Shown here piece by piece: positions 7,300 through 12,885 of a stretch of 12,885 nt of DNA. Numbering within the stretch: position 1 is the stretch's first letter; every line of letters begins with the position of its first letter. A model generated the notes under the pieces. It made no database searches. It saw only the letters and a list, made by a program, of their open reading frames with translations, and was not told the origin of the DNA. The position numbers and the translations under genes were made by a program. Origin of the DNA: an uncultured Oscillospiraceae bacterium (GTDB taxonomy: Bacteria > Bacillota > Clostridia > Oscillospirales > Acutalibacteraceae); NCBI GenBank assembly GCA_900549755.1, contig URPQ01000057.1, forward strand, positions 1-12,885. The letters run 5' to 3'.

Positions 7300-7328
7300 A
7301 TTATATCACTTCTTGCACTTGCAGGCAA
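7300..7328 (-). promoter_or_regulatory. Promoter of the XRE regulator
   Basis: On the minus strand, TTGCCT (7328-7323), a 17-base spacer, and a perfect TATAAT (7305-7300) with extended -10 TGA. The spacer contains the direct repeat GCAAG-T-GCAAG, which could be an operator for the XRE protein itself. The leader to ATG 7269 would be about 25 bases. Confidence 0.7.
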
Positions 7329-7350
7329 TAAAACATACTTTGAATCTTGT

Positions 7351-7389
7351 CAAGCAGCGCTTGCTTTTTTAAAATCAGGCGCTGATTTT
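7351..7389. repeat. Two adjacent small inverted repeats upstream of the XRE promoter
   Basis: CAAGC-AGC-GCTTG (7351-7363) is followed by CTTTTTT. It adjoins AAAATCAG-GCG-CTGATTTT (7371-7389), a perfect 8-bp inverted repeat with a 3-base loop. They lie between the gdhA terminator and the XRE promoter. Either could be a weak terminator or a dimeric regulator's site; nothing decides between these. Confidence 0.4.
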
Positions 7390-7431
7390 TGCCGAAATTT
7401 ATGTGTTAAACGGTAAATTACGCAGCAATGT

Positions 7432-7477
7432 AAAAAAATGCTGCCTGCGGCAGTACGAGCCGCGGACAGCGTTTTTT
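7432..7477. terminator. Strong terminator downstream of gdhA (bidirectional shape)
   Basis: A 12-bp stem pairs GCTGCCTGCGGC (7440-7451) with GCCGCGGACAGC (7459-7470), with one C-A mismatch, one G-T pair and a 7-base loop. Minus-strand transcripts leaving gdhA meet the stem and then ATTTTTTTAC. The plus strand has GTTTTTTAT. The adjoining palindrome CAGGCA-AA-TGCCTG-like element (near 7487-7500) lies between it and the gdhA stop. Confidence 0.8.
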
Positions 7478-7522
7478 ATAACCGGTCAGGCAAATGCCTG
7501 CCGCCTGTAATAAGGTTTTTTA

Positions 7523-8872
7523 TCAGTATGCTACACCCTGTGCGAGCATTGCCTCGGCAACCTTTTCAAAGCCTGCAATGTTAGCGCCGGCAAGCAGATT
7601 GCCCTCTAAATTGTATTTCTTTGCGGCATTGTAGGAGTTGTGGAAAATGTTTACCATAATATCCTTGAGCTTTGCGTCAACCTCATCGAATGTCCAGCTG
7701 TAGCGCATGGAGTTCTGGCTCATTTCAAGCGCCGATGTTGCAACACCGCCCGCATTTGCAGCCTTTGCAGGCCCGAAGAGAATGCCCGAAGACTGGAATA
7801 CTTCAATAGCCTCAAGGGTTGAAGGCATATTAGCGCCCTCGGCAACAGCCATTACGCCGTTTTTAACGAGGATTTTTGCCGATTCCTCGTCAATTTCGTT
7901 CTGAGTAGCGCAGGGCAGAGCAATATCGCACTTGACTGTCCAAATGCCCTTGCAGCCCTCGTGGTACTCAGCGCCGTCTACACGCTCGGCATACTCTTTA
8001 ATTCTGCCACGCTCAACCTCTTTAATCTGCTTAACAACATCAAGCTTTATGCCGTTCGGGTCGTAAACATATCCGTTTGAATCGGAAAGAGCAACAACCT
8101 TACCGCCTAATTGCGTAGCCTTTTCGGTAGCGTAAATAGCAACGTTGCCCGATCCCGAAACCACAACGGTCTTGCCCTTGAAGGAATCGTTCTTCATACA
8201 CTTGAGCATTTCCTCGGTGTAGTAGCAAAGTCCGTAGCCGGTAGCCTCGGTACGCGCAAGCGAACCGCCGTATGTAAGACCCTTACCGGTAAGAACGCCG
8301 GTGAACTCATTGCGGAGTCTCTTATACTGACCGAACATATAGCCAATTTCTCTGGCACCCGTGCCTATATCGCCTGCAGGAACGTCGGTATCTGCTCCGA
8401 TATGCTTTGAAAGCTCGGTCATAAAGCTCTGGCAGAAACGCATAATTTCGCCGTCGGATTTGCCCTTGGGGTCAAAGTCCGAGCCGCCCTTGCCGCCGCC
8501 TATGGGCAGACCTGTAAGGCTGTTTTTGAAAATCTGCTCAAAGCCCAAGAATTTAATAACCGATGCATTAACCGAGGGGTGCAGACGTATGCCGCCCTTG
8601 TATGGACCTATGGCAGAGTTGAACTGAACTCTGTAACCGCGGTTTACCTGAACCTTGCCGTTATCGTCAACCCAGGAAACACGGAAGAAAATCTGTCTTT
8701 CCGGCTCAACTATTCTTTCAAGCACGCCGTTTTCCTCTAGCTTCGGGTTAGCGGCTACAACCGGCTCCAGCGAGCCTAAAACCTCGCGCACAGCCTGCAA
8801 AAATTCCTTTTCGCCCGGGCTGCGCTTTTCAACGCCTTCGTATACCCTGTTTAAGTATTCTGATTTAAACAT
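7523..8872 (-). CDS. gdhA: Glutamate dehydrogenase, probably NADP-dependent
   Basis: A 449-residue hexameric-type glutamate dehydrogenase that interconverts 2-oxoglutarate plus ammonium with glutamate in the cytoplasm. Substrate and catalytic residues are in place: Lys92 (YKGGIRLH), Lys116, Lys128 (GGGKGGSDFD) and catalytic Asp168 (VPAGDIGTG), a constant offset of 3 from the Clostridium symbiosum enzyme. The nucleotide-binding fold has GSGNVA near 240 and 'ALSDSNGYVYD', where the Ser-Asp-Ser segment resembles NADP enzymes; coenzyme choice is inference. ATG 8872 follows a strong AGGAGG. An upstream in-frame extension of 21 codons would start within the promoter and is rejected. It has its own promoter and terminator, so it is a single-gene unit. 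Confidence 0.97.
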   Translation of the reverse strand: MFKSEYLNRVYEGVEKRSPGEKEFLQAVREVLGSLEPVVAANPKLEENGVLERIVEPERQIFFRVSWVDDNGKVQVNRGYRVQFNSAIGPYKGGIRLHPSVNASVIKFLGFEQIFKNSLTGLPIGGGKGGSDFDPKGKSDGEIMRFCQSFMTELSKHIGADTDVPAGDIGTGAREIGYMFGQYKRLRNEFTGVLTGKGLTYGGSLARTEATGYGLCYYTEEMLKCMKNDSFKGKTVVVSGSGNVAIYATEKATQLGGKVVALSDSNGYVYDPNGIKLDVVKQIKEVERGRIKEYAERVDGAEYHEGCKGIWTVKCDIALPCATQNEIDEESAKILVKNGVMAVAEGANMPSTLEAIEVFQSSGILFGPAKAANAGGVATSALEMSQNSMRYSWTFDEVDAKLKDIMVNIFHNSYNAAKKYNLEGNLLAGANIAGFEKVAEAMLAQGVAY

Positions 8873-8906
8873 TTTTATAGTACCTCCTATATTTTTTACG
8901 TATTTA

Positions 8907-8935
8907 AGAATACTACTAAAATGCGCCCCAGTCAA
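8907..8935 (-). promoter_or_regulatory. Promoter of gdhA
   Basis: On the minus strand, TTGACT (8935-8930), a 17-base spacer and TATTCT (8912-8907). This leaves a leader of about 28 bases with an AGGAGG site before ATG 8872. Confidence 0.75.
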
Positions 8936-8994
8936 TAAAAAATTAAGTCCTGAAAGTAAATTTTTTTCTTATTCTTTAATTTTGGTTAAAAATA

Positions 8995-9003
8995 TGCTAA
9001 AAT
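8995..9003 (+). promoter_or_regulatory. Possible extended -10 for the HAD phosphatase gene
   Basis: TGC-TAAAAT lies 16 bases before ATG 9019, within the 146-base divergent gap shared with gdhA. No good -35 is present, and the leader would be only about 10 bases, so this is weak. The rest of the gap (8936-8994) is AT-rich, with nothing else I can name. Confidence 0.3.
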
Positions 9004-9018
9004 GGAGCAGGTGATAAG

Positions 9019-9669
9019 ATGAAAGACTTTAAATATATACTTTTCGATTTAGACGGAACCATAACCGATTCCGCAAAGGGAATTACCGATTCGGTAAAAT
9101 ACGCTCTTGAAAAAATGGGAGAGAAAATACCGCCATATAAAACGCTTTGCCGCTTTATAGGCCCGCCGCTTAAAACGGGCTTTTCAGAGTTTTGCGGGCT
9201 GAACGATGAGATGGCGGAAAAGGCGGTTGAATACTACCGCGAATACTACCACGTTAAGGGCGTGCTCGATTGCACGGTGTATGCGGGAATACCCGCACTG
9301 CTTGAAAAGCTGCAAGGCGCGGGGAAGAAAGCAGTGCTTGCAACCTCGAAGCCCGAGAAATTCGCAAAAATTATTTTGGAGCATTACGGTTTATCAAAAT
9401 ATTTTTATTTTATAGGGGGCGCAAGCCTTGACGATACTCGCAATGAAAAATATCAGGTAATAGAATACGTAATAAATACCTGCGGCGTAAAAAACAAAAC
9501 GGCCGCCGTTATGGTGGGCGACCGTTTTCACGATATTGAGGGGGCTCGGCTCAACGGAATAGCGTCTGTAGGCGTGCTTTACGGTTTCGGTAGCAGAAAA
9601 GAGCTTGAAAACGCGGGAGCTGACGCTGTTGCTGAAAGCGTTTCAGCGCTTGAAAGCATTTTACTTTAA
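9019..9669 (+). CDS. HAD-IA phosphatase, phosphoglycolate phosphatase-like
   Basis: A 216-residue HAD hydrolase with a small alpha-helical C1 cap (about residues 18-85). Motif I is LFDLDGTITDS (Asp10 and Asp12), motif II is the 'VLATSKPEKFA' segment, whose Lys may also serve motif III, and motif IV is MVGDRFHDIEGARLNGI. 'IGPPLKTGF' in the cap and 'VLYGFGSRKELENAGADAV' at the end are typical of the Gph/PpaX group (phosphoglycolate or pyrophosphatase-like activities). The exact substrate is uncertain. Translation starts at ATG 9019, with AGGTGA or GGAG just upstream. The gene is divergent from gdhA and converges on mntP, with stop codons overlapping by 4 bases. Confidence 0.9.
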   Translation: MKDFKYILFDLDGTITDSAKGITDSVKYALEKMGEKIPPYKTLCRFIGPPLKTGFSEFCGLNDEMAEKAVEYYREYYHVKGVLDCTVYAGIPALLEKLQGAGKKAVLATSKPEKFAKIILEHYGLSKYFYFIGGASLDDTRNEKYQVIEYVINTCGVKNKTAAVMVGDRFHDIEGARLNGIASVGVLYGFGSRKELENAGADAVAESVSALESILL

Positions 9670-10235
9670 AAATTTATAACGCCTAAATGCTCAAGCAGTA
9701 TTTTTATACCGATTAAAATAAGTATTATTCCGCCTGCAATTTCCGCCTTGTTTTTGTATTTCAGCCCGAAAACATTGCCGACCTTAAGCCCTATGCCCGA
9801 TATAATAAAGGTTATGGCGCCTATAAAGCACACTGCGGCTATAATATTAACATCTGGCAGCAGCGCAAAGGTTATGCCTACAGCGAGCGCGTCAATACTC
9901 GTGGCAACCGCCAGCACCGCCATTGCAGATACGCTGAACGATGAATCGGTAGTTTCGGTATTCTTTGAAAAGCCCTCTTTAAGCATATTTCCTCCTATAA
10001 ACGAGAGCAGAACAAATGCCACCCAGTGGTCGTACCTTGTTATATATTTTTCAAAGGTTGAGCCTAAAAGGTAACCGATAGTGGGCATTAGCGCCTGAAA
10101 GCCGCCGAACCACGCCCCGATTATTAAATAATGCTTCGGTTTCAGCTGCCGCGTGGACAGCCCCTTACATACCGAAACGGCAAACGCGTCCATAGATAGA
10201 CCTACCGCAATTAAAAAAAGCTCAATAATACTCAT
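9666..10235 (-). CDS. mntP: Manganese efflux pump MntP
   Basis: A 189-residue membrane protein of the MntP (DUF204) family, which exports Mn2+ from the cytoplasm. Six hydrophobic segments appear as two repeats of three. Each repeat carries the family's buried acidic signature: GLSMDAFAVS (Asp16) and ATSIDALAVG (Asp115), matching the essential residues of Escherichia coli MntP in kind and spacing. The start has a GGGGG ribosome binding site 8-9 bases upstream. A yybP-ykoY riboswitch and terminator occupy the leader, which independently supports a manganese role. The 3' end overlaps the convergent HAD gene by 4 bases. High confidence on both sequence and context. Confidence 0.96.
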   Translation of the reverse strand: MSIIELFLIAVGLSMDAFAVSVCKGLSTRQLKPKHYLIIGAWFGGFQALMPTIGYLLGSTFEKYITRYDHWVAFVLLSFIGGNMLKEGFSKNTETTDSSFSVSAMAVLAVATSIDALAVGITFALLPDVNIIAAVCFIGAITFIISGIGLKVGNVFGLKYKNKAEIAGGIILILIGIKILLEHLGVINF

Positions 10236-10251
10236 AAAATTTACCCCCGAT

Positions 10252-10286
10252 AAAAAAAGACCCGTGTGCCGCGCGGCACCGAGTCT
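10252..10286 (-). terminator. Expression-platform terminator of the Mn2+ riboswitch
   Basis: On the minus strand, AGACTCG (10286-10280) pairs with CGGGTCT through an inner perfect GTGCC-GCGC-GGCAC helix with one bulged A. A run of seven T follows. The 5' arm uses the same GAGACTCGG bases as the 3' strand of the aptamer's closing helix, so the two folds exclude each other. Confidence 0.85.
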
Positions 10287-10365
10287 CGTTATTTAATACA
10301 AGCCGGGCAATAAATGCCGATATGTCGACTTGCAACGCGCTTTATGCGCGCCACTACTCCCTCAG
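10279..10365 (-). promoter_or_regulatory. yybP-ykoY (Mn2+) riboswitch aptamer
   Basis: On the minus strand the leader reads CTGAGGGAGTAG at its 5' side and CGAGACTCGG at its 3' side. CTGAG pairs with CTCGG as helix P1, and the GGGAGTAG and GAGAC segments are the conserved parts of this riboswitch class. Internal stems GCGCGC/GCGCG (around 10350-10336) and GCCGGGCAATAAATGCC fit the two legs. In this class Mn2+ binding stabilises P1, prevents the terminator and turns the efflux gene on. The gene controlled is mntP, the usual partner. Confidence 0.85.
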
Positions 10366-10374
10366 ATTATTAAG

Positions 10375-10403
10375 ATATTAACACAAATCCTTTTATTTGT
10401 CAA
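10375..10403 (-). promoter_or_regulatory. Promoter of the mntP riboswitch transcript
   Basis: On the minus strand, a consensus TTGACA (10403-10398), a 17-base spacer and TAATAT (10380-10375). The -35 overlaps the TGA stop of the upstream TIM-barrel gene. Transcription would start a few bases before the aptamer. Confidence 0.8.
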
Positions 10404-11188
10404 GAACAGGTTTCGGATAACTCTTTAAGCGCGCGGTATGAGCGGAATACTTCCCCATATTCTTTATATGCGTTATTGTAGACTTCAATTACCGCCGCGC
10501 CGCGGTAGCCTGTGTTTTTAAGTGTTTTGAAAAACTCCGCAAAATCAAAGCCGCCGTTACCGGGCAGCAGGCAGTCGGAGGCTACCGAGTGGTCGCTTAT
10601 ATGGTAGTGCTTTATATTTTCAGAAAATTCGTTTATAAGCGTGTATGGGTCATACCCGCAGCGCAGCGATTGCTTTAAATCAATGCAAAACTCCGCGGCA
10701 TCCCCCAAAATATCCCGCATAGAGCGCAAAAACTCAATATCTCCCGCGCGGTAGCGCACCACGTTTTCCTGCAAAACCGTAACGCCGTTTTCCCGCGTTA
10801 CGTCTTTTAGGCGCATATAGCGCTCGCAGTACTCCTCATCGGTAGTGAGCCCGTTAGGCTTGCCTCCGTGCATTATAATGTATTTCGCGCCGAAACGCGC
10901 CGCAATTTCGGAATAGCGGCGGTATTGCTCCTCAGCCTCGTAATAGCGGCGCTCGTAGTTTGAAAAAATCATAAACGATTCCGCAAGCGACATTGTGGGG
11001 TGCACCGAGGTTACCTTTATACCGTAATTATCCAAAATATCTTCAAGTATATCTATAAAAGCGGGCTTTAACTCCGACAGCGCATTGAAAAATATTTCGG
11101 TATATTTTACTCCCGCTTTTCCGAGCTCCTCTAAGGCCGCCTCGGTTTCAAGCTGATAAAACGAAGCGGTTGAAACACCGATGATCAT
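10400..11188 (-). CDS. Sugar phosphate isomerase/epimerase-like TIM-barrel protein
   Basis: A 262-residue protein of the xylose-isomerase-like/AP endonuclease 2 superfamily. Barrel-strand motifs appear in order: IGVSTAS (3-9), KYTEIFF (29-34), VTSVHPTMS (59-67), YIIMHGGKPNG (103-113), VLQENV (138-143), EFCIDLKQS (166-174), HYHISDH (194-200) and AAVIEVY (231-237). Candidate divalent-metal ligands are Glu141, Asp170, His196 and Glu235. Such enzymes isomerise or epimerise sugars or inositol derivatives; the substrate is unknown. The start codon overlaps the stop of the rqcH gene (ATGA at 11185-11188), with a GGGGG ribosome binding site inside it. The two are therefore likely one transcript, though a functional link to ribosome quality control is not evident. 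No terminator separates it from the mntP promoter. Confidence 0.87.
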   Translation of the reverse strand: MIIGVSTASFYQLETEAALEELGKAGVKYTEIFFNALSELKPAFIDILEDILDNYGIKVTSVHPTMSLAESFMIFSNYERRYYEAEEQYRRYSEIAARFGAKYIIMHGGKPNGLTTDEEYCERYMRLKDVTRENGVTVLQENVVRYRAGDIEFLRSMRDILGDAAEFCIDLKQSLRCGYDPYTLINEFSENIKHYHISDHSVASDCLLPGNGGFDFAEFFKTLKNTGYRGAAVIEVYNNAYKEYGEVFRSYRALKELSETCS

Positions 11189-12471
11189 AATTTACCCCCG
11201 TTATTCGGCGTTACATAAAGCGTTTTGTTTGTAGTGTAAATAACCATTCCGGGTTTTGCGCCGTTCGGCTTTTTAACAAATTTTACGGGCGTGTAATCAA
11301 CAGGCACCTGCGCGCCCGCGGCGGCGCCCGAGTTTTCGGCGGCGAGCGTTGCGGCGTAAATCAGCGTTTCGTCCGATACCTCTTTGCCGCCGCACATTAC
11401 AACCACATGCGAGCCGGGAATATTCTTGGTATGAAACCACAAATCGTTTTTGGCGGCGAGGGTGGTGGTAATATAGTCGTTCTGGCGGTTGTTTTTGCCT
11501 ACGATTATTCTGTACCCCTCGGCAGATTTATATTCCCGCAGCACTGGCACCTGCGTTTTTTTCGGCTTAGTCGCGAGCGCTTTTAAATACCCGCCCGCGG
11601 TCAGTTCCTCGCGAATTTCGGAAATTTCTGCCTTGGTGCTGCTGCGGGATATGCTTTCAAGCACCGAGTCAAAGTAAATAAGTTCCTGTTCGTCGCGCCG
11701 CGTAAGCTCTGTTAAGGTCTGCTCTGCCGTGTGGCTTTTTTTATAGTCCTTAAAATATTTCGCGGCGTTTTTCTGCGGGGAGAGCGTGGGGTCAAGCGGA
11801 ATACGAATCTGCTTCATATCGTCATAGTAATTCTCAACCTCAATAAAATTTGCTCCCGACACGGCTTTATATAAATTAGCCTTTAAAAGCTCGCCGTAAA
11901 TTCGCAGTTGCTCGCGGTTTTCGCAGCTTTTAAGCTCCTGAATACGCAAAGCAAGTTTTTTTTCGGTGCGCGCTTTCAGGTTGTTTACAAGCTTTACAAT
12001 ATCTCCCGCGGCGTGCTTCATTCGGTCGGCGGTATCGCGCGCCGAATAAAATTCTTCAAGCAGCTGCGAGTAGCTTTGGAACACCTTTTTCTCAAACATA
12101 CTGCCGTATTGCGAAATATCGGTAAAGCTGAAATCCTGCGGTGTGCCGTCGCTTTTTATAAGCAGCAGGGGAGTGCCGCTGTTTTTTAAATCGGATATTA
12201 TTCCGCCGAGCGCGGCTGAAAGACTGCCCGAAAGCTCGGCTTTAAATGCCGCCTCGCGGCATAATAGGGGTGAAAATCCGTCAATCGTGTTAAGCAGCGC
12301 AGAGGAAAGCTCACCGCCCGATTTTTCGGTGGTTTCAATAATTTTCTCTGCCGCGACAGCCAGCGGGTCAAGCTTGTGCCGCCGCTCGGGGTAGGCGTAG
12401 GCAGCACCCGGCAGTATCATTCTGCCACCCGATTCGGGATCAACAGAGCCAAGGGTGAGGACACGGATCAT
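11185..12471 (-). CDS. rqcH: RqcH/NFACT-family protein, N-terminus missing
   Basis: A Rqc2/RqcH-family (NFACT, formerly fibronectin-binding/YloA) protein. RqcH binds stalled 50S subunits and adds C-terminal alanine tails that mark nascent chains for decay. Recognisable parts are the end of the NFACT-N domain ('MILPGAAYAYPERRHKLDPL'), the helix-hairpin-helix and long coiled-coil region, and the C-terminal NFACT-R domain, with GKNNRQNDYITT, AAKNDLWFHTKNIPGSHVVV and the late 'GMVIYTTNKTLYVTP'. Only about 429 residues align. Full-length proteins have about 570-590, so the first ~150, including the Asp-Arg motif needed for tRNA binding, are absent. The open frame runs on to 12852, but there it is antisense to other gene fragments and is not NFACT. 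The boundary given is the last plausible codon (ATG 12471), not a claimed start. Confidence 0.85.
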   Translation of the reverse strand: MIRVLTLGSVDPESGGRMILPGAAYAYPERRHKLDPLAVAAEKIIETTEKSGGELSSALLNTIDGFSPLLCREAAFKAELSGSLSAALGGIISDLKNSGTPLLLIKSDGTPQDFSFTDISQYGSMFEKKVFQSYSQLLEEFYSARDTADRMKHAAGDIVKLVNNLKARTEKKLALRIQELKSCENREQLRIYGELLKANLYKAVSGANFIEVENYYDDMKQIRIPLDPTLSPQKNAAKYFKDYKKSHTAEQTLTELTRRDEQELIYFDSVLESISRSSTKAEISEIREELTAGGYLKALATKPKKTQVPVLREYKSAEGYRIIVGKNNRQNDYITTTLAAKNDLWFHTKNIPGSHVVVMCGGKEVSDETLIYAATLAAENSGAAAGAQVPVDYTPVKFVKKPNGAKPGMVIYTTNKTLYVTPNNGGKL

Positions 12472-12696
12472 TATTTTCTCCAGTCCGTTTTCTGGAGCGT
12501 TCTGTGCAGCGTGCCTTTTATTATCACAGGTATTTTTGCACCAGAGAAATTTCTGCATCTTCTTGGCGCAGATGCGGGTCTGACTGCCCTTGGAAAAAGC
12601 TATCTCCGGATCATGCTGATCACTACACCATTGTTTATGACAAATTATACGTTTACCGCGTTTGCCCGAAACGATCAGGGAACGTCCACAGCCATG
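12454..12696 (+). pseudogene. Internal fragment of a MATE-family efflux transporter gene
   Basis: The plus-strand frame encodes about 80 residues matching the MATE (multidrug/Na+ antiport) family: GEDTDHYFLQSVFWSVL, then 'FAPEKFLHLLGADAGL', 'SYLRIMLITTPLFMTNY' and 'FTAFARNDQGTSTAM'. These correspond to transmembrane helices 3-4 and the 'AFxRNDG' loop of the N-terminal half. Neither end of the gene is present. On the left the frame is NFACT sequence read backwards; on the right, after 'TAM', it loses MATE similarity and stops at TGA 12760-12762. It is an orphan fragment, not a functional gene. Confidence 0.75.
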
Positions 12697-12731
12697 ACCG
12701 GCGCAAACAGAAGTTTCAAAAGAAAGCGCAT
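12687..12731 (-). pseudogene. N-terminal fragment of a small membrane protein gene, resembling an integrative-element (CD1845-type) gene
   Basis: ATG 12731-12729 on the minus strand has a strong GGAGGAAAAAGAG ribosome binding site and encodes MRFLLKLLFAPVMAV. It then runs into antisense MATE sequence and stops at 12675. As I recall it, this opening is that of the CD1845-family small hydrophobic proteins of Tn1549-like conjugative elements, which continue for about 80-100 residues. The segment is short, so the name is tentative; the start signal and truncation are clear. Confidence 0.5.
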
Positions 12732-12807
12732 CTCTTTTTCCTCCATTCGTTTTGTATTGTGAGAACAGGATACAGGAATATGCTCCAGATTGCAAGGATG
12801 ACGGGGA

Positions 12808-12848
12808 ACAAAAAAGCAGGGGCGGCTTACCTCGCAGCAAGCCGCCCC
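12808..12848 (-). terminator. Strong intrinsic terminator near the right edge
   Basis: A perfect 10-bp GC-rich stem pairs GGGGCGGCTT (12819-12828) with AAGCCGCCCC (12839-12848). Read on the minus strand it is followed by TGCTTTTTTG. It would end a minus-strand gene coming from beyond the window: a TAA lies at 12870-12868, after a possible '...LAAIK' C-terminus, too short to annotate. The gap to the next minus-strand start at 12731 (about 75 bases) holds nothing else I can name. Confidence 0.8.
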
Positions 12849-12885
12849 GCATGGGATATATACCCCTTTATTTGATGGCGGCAAG

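Noticed and set aside
7336..7353. TTGACA on the minus strand (7353-7348) as a second promoter for the XRE gene
   Set aside because: The only -10 at 17 bases is TATTGC, a poor match, and a much better extended -10 promoter lies just downstream.
8873..8935. 21-codon N-terminal extension of gdhA
   Set aside because: It begins at the promoter -35, and an AGGAGG site directly precedes ATG 8872, where the family's normal N-terminus begins.
12472..12852. N-terminal 127 codons of the open frame that includes rqcH
   Set aside because: This part is antisense to a clear MATE fragment and to a separate gene start; it shows no NFACT similarity and is Cys/Lys-rich in the manner of a chance frame.
12868..12885. 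Possible end of a minus-strand gene (LAAIK then TAA)
   Set aside because: Only five codons are in the window. The terminator just downstream is consistent with it, but it cannot be identified or confirmed.

Overview
The window looks like a piece of a low-to-mid GC Firmicutes (Clostridia) chromosome, probably a gut Oscillospirales/Ruminococcaceae-type bacterium. The evidence is the gene order ylmH-divIVA-lspA-rluD, a split transketolase (separate N- and C-terminal subunits), sigma-A style promoters, strong AGGAGG ribosome binding sites, a YitT/DUF2179 protein, a clostridial-type glutamate dehydrogenase and a RqcH/NFACT protein. The genus cannot be fixed from sequence reading alone.

Layout. 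Positions 1-4972 hold a tightly packed plus-strand run: the tail of a YlmH-like S4 protein, divIVA (cell pole/septum), lspA (lipoprotein signal peptidase), an RluD-type pseudouridine synthase, a Cof-type HAD phosphatase, and both transketolase subunits. A bidirectional terminator closes it near 5000-5040. It faces a minus-strand tRNA-Leu(UAA) with its own consensus promoter and terminator. From 5277 to 8872, three separately promoted minus-strand genes follow: a YitT-family membrane protein, a membrane-anchored XRE-family regulator, and glutamate dehydrogenase. A HAD phosphatase (9019-9669, plus) is divergent from gdhA and overlaps the 3' end of mntP by 4 bases. mntP is preceded by a yybP-ykoY (Mn2+) riboswitch with its own terminator and promoter. 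Upstream of that on the minus strand are a TIM-barrel sugar-isomerase-like gene and rqcH/NFACT, overlapping by 4 bases.

Two places are abnormal. First, the XRE regulator has its good start codon, ribosome binding site and first helix in a different frame from the rest of the gene. The switch falls in a run of 8 A residues where 9 would restore a canonical helix-turn-helix protein. Second, the last ~430 bases are a mosaic. rqcH loses its N-terminal third near 12455-12471 and is joined to an internal piece of a MATE transporter gene. That piece is in turn joined, near 12687-12702, to the start of what looks like an integrative-element gene with a strong terminator upstream. This is either a chimeric contig end or a real rearrangement; short shared sequence at the junctions favours the former.

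The rest is ordinary housekeeping and metabolism: cell division, lipoprotein maturation, rRNA modification, pentose phosphate interconversion, ammonium assimilation, manganese export and ribosome quality control. I see no defence system, CRISPR array or biosynthetic cluster.
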